From: an uncultured Oscillospiraceae bacterium
GTDB taxonomy: Bacteria; Bacillota; Clostridia; Oscillospirales; Acutalibacteraceae
NCBI GenBank assembly: GCA_910588415.1
Contig: CAJUPK010000067.1
Span: 1 to 5,961 of the forward strand
DNA length: 5,961 bases
Direction of reading: 5' to 3'
Below, piece after piece: positions 1 through 5,472 of this stretch. The notes below the pieces were generated by a model. The model did no database searches. It had not been told where the DNA came from and saw only the letters and a list, made by a program, of their open reading frames with translations. A program made the translations under genes and the position numbers. The stretch's first letter is position 1. Each line of letters starts with the position of its first letter.

Positions 1-13
1 CGCCTTTCGAGGA

Positions 14-68
14 TTTTTGACACCGAAAGCTCCATTTCTGGCCATAACAGACAGTATTTCCGAGTTTT
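14..68. repeat. Dispersed intergenic repeat, copy A
   Basis: The 30 bases at 14-43 match 1715-1744 at 25 of 30 positions without a gap. Similarity resumes after a 7-base length difference in a CAG..TTCsGAGTTTT block (copy A to 68, copy B to 1762). Both copies lie in the same orientation in non-coding DNA. The conserved core includes ACACCG, AAGC and TTTCTGGCC. Similarity of this length between two intergenic stretches is unlikely by chance. Copy A may extend beyond the left edge of the window. Confidence 0.6.
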
Positions 69-205
69 AAAACAGACTCGAGTACGTCTGCAAATTTTTG
101 CCTTGAAGCTGGCAAAAATTTGCTCCCAAATCCCCATACTCAGCTTATGGGAACACGCCCTAAAAATTTTGCATGTACCCATACGCGCCAAGCCGTATGA
201 TGCAT
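65..205 (-). ncRNA. Candidate structured small RNA
   Basis: Reading the minus strand from the promoter at 212-240, transcription should start near 205. The next 135 bases contain four consecutive perfect stems: CATACG/CGTATG (199-180, 8-base loop), CCCATA/TATGGG (151-133, 7-base loop), a 13-bp stem GCAAATTTTTGCC with its complement (123-90, 8-base loop), and CAGAC/GTCTG (90-73, 8-base loop). The last two share base 90, so they may compete for it. The final stem is followed by only four T, a weak terminator at best. I recognise no known RNA family. A 21-codon reading frame begins at 205 but has no ribosome binding site. An alternative is a leader RNA for a gene left of the window. Confidence 0.35.
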
Positions 206-211
206 ATTGTC

Positions 212-240
212 AGTATACAGCAAACCCTGTCCTTTTGCAA
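212..240 (-). promoter_or_regulatory. Sigma-A type promoter, minus strand
   Basis: On the minus strand a -35 box TTGCAA (240-235) and a -10 box TATACT (217-212) are separated by exactly 17 bases. The -10 box differs from consensus at one position and the -35 box at two. The predicted start lies near 205, just ahead of the run of perfect hairpins. It points away from mutY, so it cannot serve that gene. Confidence 0.6.
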
Positions 241-303
241 GCGTAGTTGTTAAACGCGAAAGCTTTCGACAGCAAAAAAGCCAAAAGCTTCGTTGTCTCA
301 TCA

Positions 304-426
304 AGTTGGCACACCAATTCGTCGGTTCGGCCGGCTCGGGACGGTCCCTCTACTTGGCAAAGCCAAGTAGCCGGGGACCCTCGCCCTTTTCAAAGGTGGC
401 AGGTCTTGGGGGCGAAGCCCCCGGAG
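304..426. other. Cluster of stable hairpins
   Basis: Several near-perfect stem-loops follow one another. AGTTGG/CCAATT (304-319) has a CACA loop and one G-T pair. The largest, 343-379, joins GGTCCC/GGGACC to a perfect 9-bp stem CTACTTGGC/GCCAAGTAG closed by an AAA loop, 15 bp in all with a small internal asymmetry. CCTTT/AAAGG (385-396) has a two-base loop. GGGGGC/GCCCCC (408-422) is closed by GAA, a loop known to be unusually stable. All stems can form on either strand. No T-run marks an obvious terminator and no coding frame runs through. Function unknown: a structured RNA or a repeated intergenic element are the likeliest readings. Confidence 0.55.
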
Positions 427-545
427 GCCCAAACATCGTTAATAAGCTGCGTTTCGGACACTCCCATGACTTGGCAAGGAACACCTTATTTTTCCAGAAA
501 TACGCTGTTCTCTATGTTCAGGCAAGCCTTCCTGCCCGCGGGCAT

Positions 546-594
546 AGAAAAAACAGAAAATTGGCCCCTGGGAAGAACACACTGCCCCCAGGCC
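546..594 (-). terminator. Rho-independent terminator of mutY
   Basis: Nine bases past the mutY stop, the minus strand reads GGCCTGGG, a 14-base loop, then CCCA-GG-GGCC. This makes an 8-bp GC-rich stem with a two-base bulge. It is followed by AATTTTCTGTTTTTTC. The T-run is slightly delayed, but position and strand fit termination of the mutY transcript. Confidence 0.6.
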
Positions 595-602
595 TTTCCT
601 GT

Positions 603-1625
603 TTATCCCAGCCTCTCCTCCACAATGCCGCCAAATCCCCGGAAAGCGCTGGGCAGGGCATAGTCAGCGGCCAGCTCTTCCCTGCCAGCCCAAACCCAGC
701 CTTCCGGCAGCTCATCACTGGCCGCCTCCACCAGCCAGCCGGTCATGCGCCACTCCACATGGCTGAACACATGCCGGGCCTGTCCCGCTGGGGTCCGGCT
801 GCCTGGCACCGGGCACTCCCAGGGGGAATTCTCGTTGGGGTACTCCCACAGCCCTGCCAGCAGCCCCTTGGCGGGCCGCCGCCGCAGGGCCAGCCTGTTC
901 TCCCAAACAATCAGGTACAGGGTGCGCTCCTGGATTTTCCTGGGCTTTTTGGCAGGCAGCACAGGCAGCTGAGAGGCCGTGCCCCCCTGAAAGCCAGCGC
1001 AGAACCCCTTGGCCGGGCACTGGGCGCACAGAGGCGCGCCGCCCGGCAGGCAGAGCATGGCGCCCAGGTCCATGAGAGCCTGGTTAAAGTCTCCCGGCGC
1101 CTCGGGGGGGATGACCTGGGCCAAAGCGGCCGTAACCTCCCGCTTAACAGCAGGCTTGGTCATCTCCCGGTGGTCGTCGGTCAGCCGGCTGGCCACCCGC
1201 AGCACATTGCCATCCACCGCGGGCACAGCCTGCCCAAAGGCAATGGAGGCAATGGCCCCGGCTGTGTACTCCCCCACTCCGGGCAGTGCCCGAAGGGCCT
1301 GGGGCTCCTGGGGAAAGGCCCCGCCGTACTCCCTAACCAGCATCTGCGCCGCTTTCTGCAGGTTCCTGGCCCGGCTGTAATAGCCAAGCCCCTGCCAGAG
1401 CTTCATCAGCCGGTCCTCCGGGCACTGGGCCAGGGCCTCCACAGTGGGAAGAGCCTGGGTAAAACGCTGGTAATGCTCCAGCACCGCGGCCACCCGGGTC
1501 TGCTGCAGCATCAGCTCAGAGACCAGTACATGGTACGGGGTGGGATCGCTGCGCCAGGGAAGCCTGCGGGCGCTCTGCCAGTACCAGGCCAGCAGCGGCC
1601 CGGGAAGCTGCTCCCATGGGGACAT
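603..1625 (-). CDS. mutY: Adenine DNA glycosylase MutY
   Basis: Removes adenine mispaired with 8-oxoguanine or guanine, as part of oxidative-damage base-excision repair. The 340-residue product has the usual family length. Catalytic Glu37 lies in SELMLQQTRV. The helix-hairpin-helix is LPGVGEYTAG (114-123), and catalytic Asp138 lies in VDGNVLRV. An iron-sulfur cluster motif has Cys192, 200, 203 and 209. The C-terminal Nudix-like 8-oxoG recognition domain (about 225-340) has GLLAGLWEYP and the FSH loop at 287-289. The ATG at 1625 is chosen because AAGGAGG (1639-1633) lies 7 bases upstream and the family N-terminus starts there; an in-frame ATG at 1682 lacks this support. Odd point: the first cluster spacing is Cys-x7-Cys, where the textbook motif is Cys-x6-Cys-x2-Cys-x5-Cys. 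The gene is transcribed alone, divergently from metG, with its own terminator. Confidence 0.96.
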   Translation of the reverse strand: MSPWEQLPGPLLAWYWQSARRLPWRSDPTPYHVLVSELMLQQTRVAAVLEHYQRFTQALPTVEALAQCPEDRLMKLWQGLGYYSRARNLQKAAQMLVREYGGAFPQEPQALRALPGVGEYTAGAIASIAFGQAVPAVDGNVLRVASRLTDDHREMTKPAVKREVTAALAQVIPPEAPGDFNQALMDLGAMLCLPGGAPLCAQCPAKGFCAGFQGGTASQLPVLPAKKPRKIQERTLYLIVWENRLALRRRPAKGLLAGLWEYPNENSPWECPVPGSRTPAGQARHVFSHVEWRMTGWLVEAASDELPEGWVWAGREELAADYALPSAFRGFGGIVEERLG

Positions 1626-1714
1626 AAAAAAACCTCCTTCCCTATATTCGCCGTCTATACACACATACAGGCAGCACCGCACTAAAGACTGTTTGAAAAC
1701 CGGAGAAAAACCAT

Positions 1715-1762
1715 TTTTTCACACCGGAAGCACGGTTTCTGGCCTCCGCAGTTCGGAGTTTT
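1715..1762. repeat. Dispersed intergenic repeat, copy B
   Basis: This is the second copy of the element at 14-68, in the same orientation and 7 bases shorter, with 25 of 30 identities over 1715-1744. Inside it CTCCG/CGGAG (1744-1748 with 1754-1758) forms a perfect 5-bp hairpin that copy A lacks. On the minus strand it falls within the probable mutY leader, so it would be transcribed ahead of that gene. Confidence 0.6.
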
Positions 1763-1868
1763 CCAACAAATTCCAGGGGTGTTCCAAATGTTCCAGTCCA
1801 ACCTATTCGCTCATATAAGAGAGCCAATATATTTCCGAACTATATTCCGTTGGAACACATGGAACACC
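1761..1868. repeat. Phased TTCCA/TGGAA boxes forming a long inverted repeat
   Basis: TTCCA begins at 1761, 1771, 1782 and 1791 (steps of 10, 11 and 9). The inverse TGGAA begins at 1851 and 1861 (step of 10). The arms GGTGTTCCA-AA-TGTTCCA (1778-1795) and TGGAACA-CA-TGGAACACC (1851-1868) are complementary at 16 of 18 positions, with 55 bases between them. One-turn spacing suits a protein binding one face of DNA. The same arms could also form an RNA helix in the mutY leader, where one of the two mismatches becomes a G-U pair on the minus strand only. I cannot name a regulator that uses this box. Confidence 0.45.
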
Positions 1869-1900
1869 AGCCATGTATTTACTGTGTTTATCGTGTTTAT

Positions 1901-1909
1901 TGTTATAGT
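1901..1909 (+). promoter_or_regulatory. Candidate extended -10 promoter, plus strand
   Basis: TGTTATAGT matches the extended -10 form TGnTATAaT with one mismatch in the hexamer. No good -35 box lies 16-18 bases upstream. It would give a transcript reading towards the small membrane peptide and metG, starting well upstream of the better promoter at 2060-2088. Confidence 0.25.
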
Positions 1910-1935
1910 ATAGCGCAGCAAGGGTCAAAACACAA
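1907..1935 (-). promoter_or_regulatory. Candidate mutY promoter
   Basis: On the minus strand TTGTGT (1935-1930) and TATACT (1912-1907) are 17 bases apart. The -10 box is one mismatch from consensus but the -35 box matches at only three positions. An alternative is TTGACC with TATAAC at 15-base spacing in the same stretch. Either would give mutY a leader of about 270 bases that includes the TTCCA array and repeat copy B. Confidence 0.35.
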
Positions 1936-2059
1936 GAGTCTGCCAGGGCCAGCGCCCCAGAGGTCTTCCCATTTTCCATAGGCCTTTTGCCCAGTATGCA
2001 CGATTTTGGGGGCAAACTCCCGTTCTTTTACCGCAAAAGCAGAAAAAATCATCCTGGTG

Positions 2060-2088
2060 TTTACAAACGGCGAAAAAAATGGTAAAAT
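2060..2088 (+). promoter_or_regulatory. Sigma-A type promoter for the small peptide and metG
   Basis: TTTACA (2060-2065) and TAAAAT (2083-2088) are separated by 17 bases, and TGG directly before the -10 hexamer gives an extended -10 (TGnTAAAAT). Each hexamer has one mismatch to consensus. The start near 2095 gives a 34-base leader to the small gene at 2129. No comparable promoter was seen between that gene and metG, so metG probably shares this one. Confidence 0.75.
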
Positions 2089-2128
2089 GGTCCTTACTTA
2101 CAGCCAAAAGAGTAAAGGAGCGCCGTTT

Positions 2129-2233
2129 ATGAAGAGTTATGGCAGTAAAAGGGGCCTGTTTGTGCGCATTGTGGCGGGCCTGCTGGTCCTGCTGATGCTG
2201 GCGGCGGTTTTCTCCGTCCTCCTTTACCGGTGA
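2129..2233 (+). CDS. Small single-pass membrane peptide, 34 residues
   Basis: No function is recognised. The reading frame starts at ATG 2129, 8 bases after AAAGGAG (2114-2120) and about 40 bases after a near-consensus promoter, so expression is well supported. Residues 1-13 are polar and positively charged (Lys2, Lys8, Arg9, Arg13). Residues 14-32 form one hydrophobic helix rich in Leu, Val and Ala, and the peptide ends Tyr-Arg. The charge pattern fits a membrane anchor with the N-terminus inside. There is no small-residue cleavage site followed by a mature domain, so a secreted protein is unlikely. It lies 222 bases ahead of metG on the same strand and is probably co-transcribed. It resembles in form the tiny one-helix proteins often left unannotated in Firmicutes, but I assign no family. 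Confidence 0.7.
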   Translation: MKSYGSKRGLFVRIVAGLLVLLMLAAVFSVLLYR

Positions 2234-2444
2234 CGGCCCGTTTGTTTTTCGCTGCTTTGCGGAAACCATCGGGTATCCGGCCGATCACAGATTTTTCATG
2301 GCTTTGGCGGAAAGGGCGTGCAAAATGGAGACAATATGCAGGGATATCAAGCGCAACGCCTTTTCCTGGCGAATGTGGAGGACGGCGCCTGCGCCCATCA
2401 CCTTACCATTACAATAAAGAGCGTGCCCGTCACGCGGCAAAACA

Positions 2445-2450
2445 GGGAGG
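2445..2450 (+). promoter_or_regulatory. Ribosome binding site that sets the metG start
   Basis: GGGAGG lies 5 bases before ATG 2456. The frame stays open upstream to a GTG at 2318 and an ATG at 2336, and the latter has a weaker TGGAG five bases before it. The stronger site and the family N-terminus both favour 2456. The 222 bases between the small peptide gene and metG hold no other supported gene. A 5-bp inverted repeat ATCGG/CCGAT (2268-2285) followed by GATTTTTC is at most a weak terminator. Confidence 0.75.
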
Positions 2451-2455
2451 AAACC

Positions 2456-4444
2456 ATGAACCAGGAAATCACCCATCCAAAAGAAACCTATTATATCACC
2501 ACGGCCATCGCCTACACCTCTGGCAAGCCCCACATCGGCAATGTGTCCGACCCGGTGGTGGCCGACTGTCTGGCCCGCTTCAAGCGGATGCAGGGCTACG
2601 AGGTGCGCTTTCAGACAGGCACCGATGAGCACGGTAAAAAGAACGAGCAGAAGGCCAAGGCCCAGGGCCTGTCCCCCAAGGAGTTTGTAGACGGCACCGC
2701 CGCTTTGGTAAAGGAGCAGTTCGACCTGATGAATCTGAGCTATGACCGCTTTATTCGCACCACGGACGAGGACCATGTGCGGCAGGTGCAGAAGATCTTT
2801 AAGCGGCTGTACGACCAGGGGGATATCTACAAGGGCGCTTACGAGGGCCTGTACTGCGACGAGTGCGAGTCCTTTTTGACAGAGAGCCAGCTGGTGGACG
2901 GCAAATGCCCGGACTGCGGCCGGGAGGTCCACCCGGAGAAGGAAGAGGCCTATTTCTTTAAGATGAGCAACTATGCCCAGCGGCTGATCGACCACATCAA
3001 CGCCCACCCGGAATTTATCCAGCCTGTCTCCCGCCGCAACGAGATGATGAACAACTTCCTGCTGCCCGGCCTGCAGGACCTGTGCGTGTCCCGCACCTCC
3101 ATCCAATGGGGCGTGCCTGTGGACTTTGACCCCCAGCACGTGATCTATGTGTGGCTGGACGCACTCAGCAACTATATCACCGGCCTGGGCTATAACTGCG
3201 GCGGGGAGAACGGCCCGCTGTTTGACGCCTACTGGCCTGCGGACCTGCATGTGATCGGCAAGGACATCACCCGGTTCCACACCATCTACTGGCCCATCTT
3301 CCTGATGGCCCTGGGTCTGCCCCTGCCCAAGCAGGTGTTCGGCCACCCCTGGCTGCTGATGGACGGCAGCAAGATGAGCAAATCCGCGGGCAATGTGATC
3401 TATGCCGATGACCTGGTGGACATGTTCGACGTGGACGCGGTGCGGTACTTTATCCTGCGGGAGCTGCCCTTTGAAAACGACGGCAACATCACCTGGGAGG
3501 CCATCAACGAGCGCACCAACGGGGACCTGGCCAATGTGCTGGGCAACCTGGTGAACCGGACGGTCTCCATGATCAACAAGTATTTCCAGGGCGCTGTGGA
3601 GAACTGCGGCGTGACCGGGCCCGAGGACCAGGAGCTGGAGCAGGCCGCCGCCTCCTGCCGGGACCGGGTGGCGGAGAAAATGGACCAGCTGCGCATTGCC
3701 GACGCTTTGGGCGAGATTATAGCCCTGTTTAAGCGCTGCAACAAATATATTGACGAGACCGCTCCCTGGCTGCTGGCCAAGGATACCTTTAAGTACGCCA
3801 GACTCTCTACCGTGCTGTACAATCTGGCGGACTCCATTACCATTGGCGCCAGCCTGCTGTTCCCCTTTATGCCGGACACCAGCGTGAACATCCTGCGGCA
3901 GCTGGGCACTGTGCCCCTGCCCTGGAGCCTGCTGGACCGCACCCACAACTACCCCACCAACGGCGGGAAAGTCACCAGCACCCCGGAGATTCTCTTCCAG
4001 CGGCAGGAGCTGGCGGATATTCAGGAACGCCTGAACGCCAAGTATGCCCAGGAGGATGGCGGGAACGCCTCGGCGGAGGCCCAGGAGCGGGCCCGTCTGG
4101 GCCAGGAGCTGCAGGGCATTGCTAAAATCGGCATTGACGCCTTTGCGGCCGCGGACCTGCGGGTGGCCAAGATTGTGGACTGCCAGCCCGTAAAGCGGGC
4201 CAAGAAGCTGCTGTGCCTTACCTTGGACGACGGCACGGACTCTCCCCGCACAGTGGCCTCTGGCATTGCCCCCTGGTACAAGCCCCAGGAGCTCACTGGC
4301 CGGCATGTGATTGTGGTCAGCAACCTGAAGCCCGCCAAACTCTGCGGCATTGAGAGCCAGGGCATGATTTTGGCAGCAGACGCGGGAGAGGACGTAAAAG
4401 TCATCTTTGTGGACGACATCCCTGCTGGGTCCAAGGTGCGGTGA
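2456..4444 (+). CDS. metG: Methionyl-tRNA synthetase with C-terminal tRNA-binding domain
   Basis: Charges tRNA-Met with methionine in the cytoplasm. The 662-residue product is a complete class I synthetase. The nucleotide-binding signature at 26-29 reads HIGN, followed by FQTGTDEHGKK. A zinc knuckle has Cys134, Cys137, Cys151 and Cys154. YVWLDALSNYITG and GKDITRFH come next, then KMSKS at 306-310. The anticodon-binding helical domain carries NKYIDETAPW (429-438). After a charged linker (about 520-555), residues 558-662 form a Trbp111/EMAPII-like tRNA-binding domain (DLRVAKIVDCQPVKRAKKL), which in this family makes the dimer and improves tRNA affinity. The last His of the HIGH signature is Asn here. 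Known Firmicute synteny places a TatD-family gene downstream, as seen here. No T-box or SAM riboswitch precedes it. Confidence 0.97.
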   Translation: MNQEITHPKETYYITTAIAYTSGKPHIGNVSDPVVADCLARFKRMQGYEVRFQTGTDEHGKKNEQKAKAQGLSPKEFVDGTAALVKEQFDLMNLSYDRFIRTTDEDHVRQVQKIFKRLYDQGDIYKGAYEGLYCDECESFLTESQLVDGKCPDCGREVHPEKEEAYFFKMSNYAQRLIDHINAHPEFIQPVSRRNEMMNNFLLPGLQDLCVSRTSIQWGVPVDFDPQHVIYVWLDALSNYITGLGYNCGGENGPLFDAYWPADLHVIGKDITRFHTIYWPIFLMALGLPLPKQVFGHPWLLMDGSKMSKSAGNVIYADDLVDMFDVDAVRYFILRELPFENDGNITWEAINERTNGDLANVLGNLVNRTVSMINKYFQGAVENCGVTGPEDQELEQAAASCRDRVAEKMDQLRIADALGEIIALFKRCNKYIDETAPWLLAKDTFKYARLSTVLYNLADSITIGASLLFPFMPDTSVNILRQLGTVPLPWSLLDRTHNYPTNGGKVTSTPEILFQRQELADIQERLNAKYAQEDGGNASAEAQERARLGQELQGIAKIGIDAFAAADLRVAKIVDCQPVKRAKKLLCLTLDDGTDSPRTVASGIAPWYKPQELTGRHVIVVSNLKPAKLCGIESQGMILAADAGEDVKVIFVDDIPAGSKVR

Positions 4445-4451
4445 CAGCCTC

Positions 4452-4488
4452 AAAAGCCCGCGGCCTTCCAAAAGCCTGCGGATTTTGG
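4452..4488 (+). repeat. Short direct repeat and hairpin after metG
   Basis: AAAAGCCCGCGG (4452-4463) is repeated as AAAAGCCTGCGG (4470-4481), 11 of 12 identical. The second copy sits in a CCAAAA/TTTTGG hairpin (4468-4473 with 4483-4488). There is no T-run after it, so it is not a clear terminator. The rest of the 203-base gap to tatD shows no firm promoter; GATAAT at 4571-4576 has no good -35 partner. Confidence 0.45.
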
Positions 4489-4647
4489 GACAAAGCGGAA
4501 CTTTCCCTGTGAAGCCTGCAAAACATCTGCTTTCCCTTGCCAGTCACTTTTTTATCTGTCCATGCGCTTGGATAATCCTTGCCATCATACCGCCATTACC
4601 GGAGGGGTCTTTTGCAAGCAGGACCTGCCAGCTGAAAGGAGGGCGCC

Positions 4648-5472
4648 ATGCCCACTCAGGAATACTATGAAATTTATGACTCTCATGCCCACTATGAAGA
4701 CCAGGCCTTTGCCGAGGACCGGGCCTGGCTGCTGGAACACAAGCTGCCCATGAACGGCGTGCGCTGCGTCATCAACATGGGCACCCGTATCCGCACCTGC
4801 GCGGAGGCCATGGGCCTGGCGGACATGAACCCCTATATCCACGCGGCCGTGGGCATTCACCCCACAGAGATTGACGAGGACCTGCCGGACAACTGGATCG
4901 AGTGCCTGCGGGTCTGGCTGGAGGGCGGCGCGGTGGCTGTGGGAGAGATTGGCCTGGACTACCACTGGAAGGAGAGCGCCCCCCGGGACCGGCAAATCCA
5001 GGTGTTTACCGCCCAGATGGAGCTGGCCAATCAGATGGGATTTCCGGTGTGCGTCCATGACCGGGACGCGCACTCGGATGTGCTGGAGCTGCTGAAGCTT
5101 TACAAGCCCCAGGGCGTGGTACACTGCTTCTCTGGCAGCAAGGAGATGGCCCAGGAACTGGTGGACCTGGGGATGTATATTGGCATTGGGGGCTCTGTCA
5201 CCTTTAAAAACGCCCGGCGGGTGTGCGAGGTGGCAAAGAGTATCCCCCTGGACCGGCTACTGCTGGAGACTGACGCGCCCTATATGGCCCCTGACCCCCA
5301 CCGGGGTTCCCGGAACGATTCCACCTATATTCCCCTGGTAGCGGAGAAGATCGCCCAGCTGCGGGGCGATACCACCCAGGGCGTTTTGGAGGCCGCCGGC
5401 GAGAACACCCGCCGGCTGTTCGGCCTGGACGCGCCCCCCCGCCGCAGCGCTCCCATGACCCATCTGTACTAG
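4648..5472 (+). CDS. tatD: TatD-family metal-dependent hydrolase (DNase)
   Basis: The 274-residue product is a TatD/YcfH/YabD-type TIM-barrel hydrolase. Members are divalent-metal phosphoesterases, several shown to be 3'-5' exonucleases acting on DNA. The metal-site residues of the family are visible: His13 and His15 in DSHAHY, GIHP (69-72), Glu100 in GEIGLDYHW, His137 in VHDRDAH, His159 in HCFSGS, and Asp209 in LLLETDAPY. No key residue is missing. The start ATG 4648 follows AAAGGAGGG (4635-4643) by 4 bases, and the family N-terminus begins a few residues before the first His pair, which fits. Its place behind metG matches Bacillus subtilis metS-yabD, and a TatD-linked radical SAM gene follows. 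Only the last 15 or so residues, rich in Pro and Arg, look lineage-specific. The exact substrate is not known. Confidence 0.95.
   Translation: MPTQEYYEIYDSHAHYEDQAFAEDRAWLLEHKLPMNGVRCVINMGTRIRTCAEAMGLADMNPYIHAAVGIHPTEIDEDLPDNWIECLRVWLEGGAVAVGEIGLDYHWKESAPRDRQIQVFTAQMELANQMGFPVCVHDRDAHSDVLELLKLYKPQGVVHCFSGSKEMAQELVDLGMYIGIGGSVTFKNARRVCEVAKSIPLDRLLLETDAPYMAPDPHRGSRNDSTYIPLVAEKIAQLRGDTTQGVLEAAGENTRRLFGLDAPPRRSAPMTHLY

Larger units (their letters stand above)
1..602. other. Hairpin-rich intergenic region left of mutY
   Basis: No frame here shows protein-like composition, a ribosome binding site with a sensible start, or a recognisable motif. The first 300 bases are clearly more AT-rich than the neighbouring genes. 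The region holds a repeat copy (14-68), a minus-strand promoter with a run of hairpins behind it (65-240), a second hairpin cluster (304-426), and the mutY terminator (546-594). Other symmetric elements are the 12-base palindromes CGAAAGCTTTCG (257-268) and TGCCCGCGGGCA (533-544). The nonamer ACTTGGCAA occurs at 352-360 and again at 469-477. The amount of symmetric sequence suggests structured RNA or an interspersed intergenic repeat rather than decayed coding sequence. Confidence 0.7.
1626..2128. other. Divergent control region between mutY and the metG side
   Basis: These 503 bases have no supported protein gene. From left to right they hold the mutY ribosome binding site AAGGAGG (1633-1639), repeat copy B (1715-1762), the TTCCA/TGGAA box array (1761-1868), a 6-bp inverted repeat ACATGG/CCATGT (1857-1876), candidate divergent promoters (1901-1935), a perfect 7-bp stem TTTGCCC/GGGCAAA (1986-1992 with 2010-2016), and the strong plus-strand promoter (2060-2088). 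A hairpin CCGG-GAAAAA / TTTTTC-CCGG (1700-1727) overlaps the start of copy B. I saw no riboswitch or T-box consensus. Confidence 0.6.

Noticed and set aside
1..300. Insertion sequence or MITE end in the AT-rich left part
   Set aside because: Inverted repeats are present but they form local hairpins. No paired terminal repeats, target-site duplication or transposase fragment could be identified.
207..1685. A 492-codon open frame on the plus strand across mutY
   Set aside because: It is the antisense shadow of mutY extended into the hairpin region. The Pro/Gly/Arg-rich translation has no recognisable motif.
1642..1827. A 61-codon minus-strand frame with a TTG start between the mutY promoter candidate and mutY
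   Set aside because: There is no ribosome binding site, it runs through repeat copy B and the TTCCA array, and it has no protein-like pattern.
1640..2455. SAM riboswitch or T-box upstream of metG
   Set aside because: I searched for the conserved cores by eye and found neither.
2230..2628. GTG-started plus-strand frame overlapping the stop of the small membrane gene
   Set aside because: It overlaps the true metG start out of frame and has no ribosome binding site of its own.
2285..4471. A 728-codon open frame on the minus strand across metG
   Set aside because: It mirrors metG codon by codon. High GC at third positions removes stops from the complementary frame. Its translation is low-complexity, rich in His, Gln, Val and Gly, with no domain and no ribosome binding site.
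4541..4576. Promoter for tatD (T-run at 4548 with GATAAT at 4571)
   Set aside because: The -35 position is only TTTTTT, without the TTGaca pattern, so support is too weak to list.
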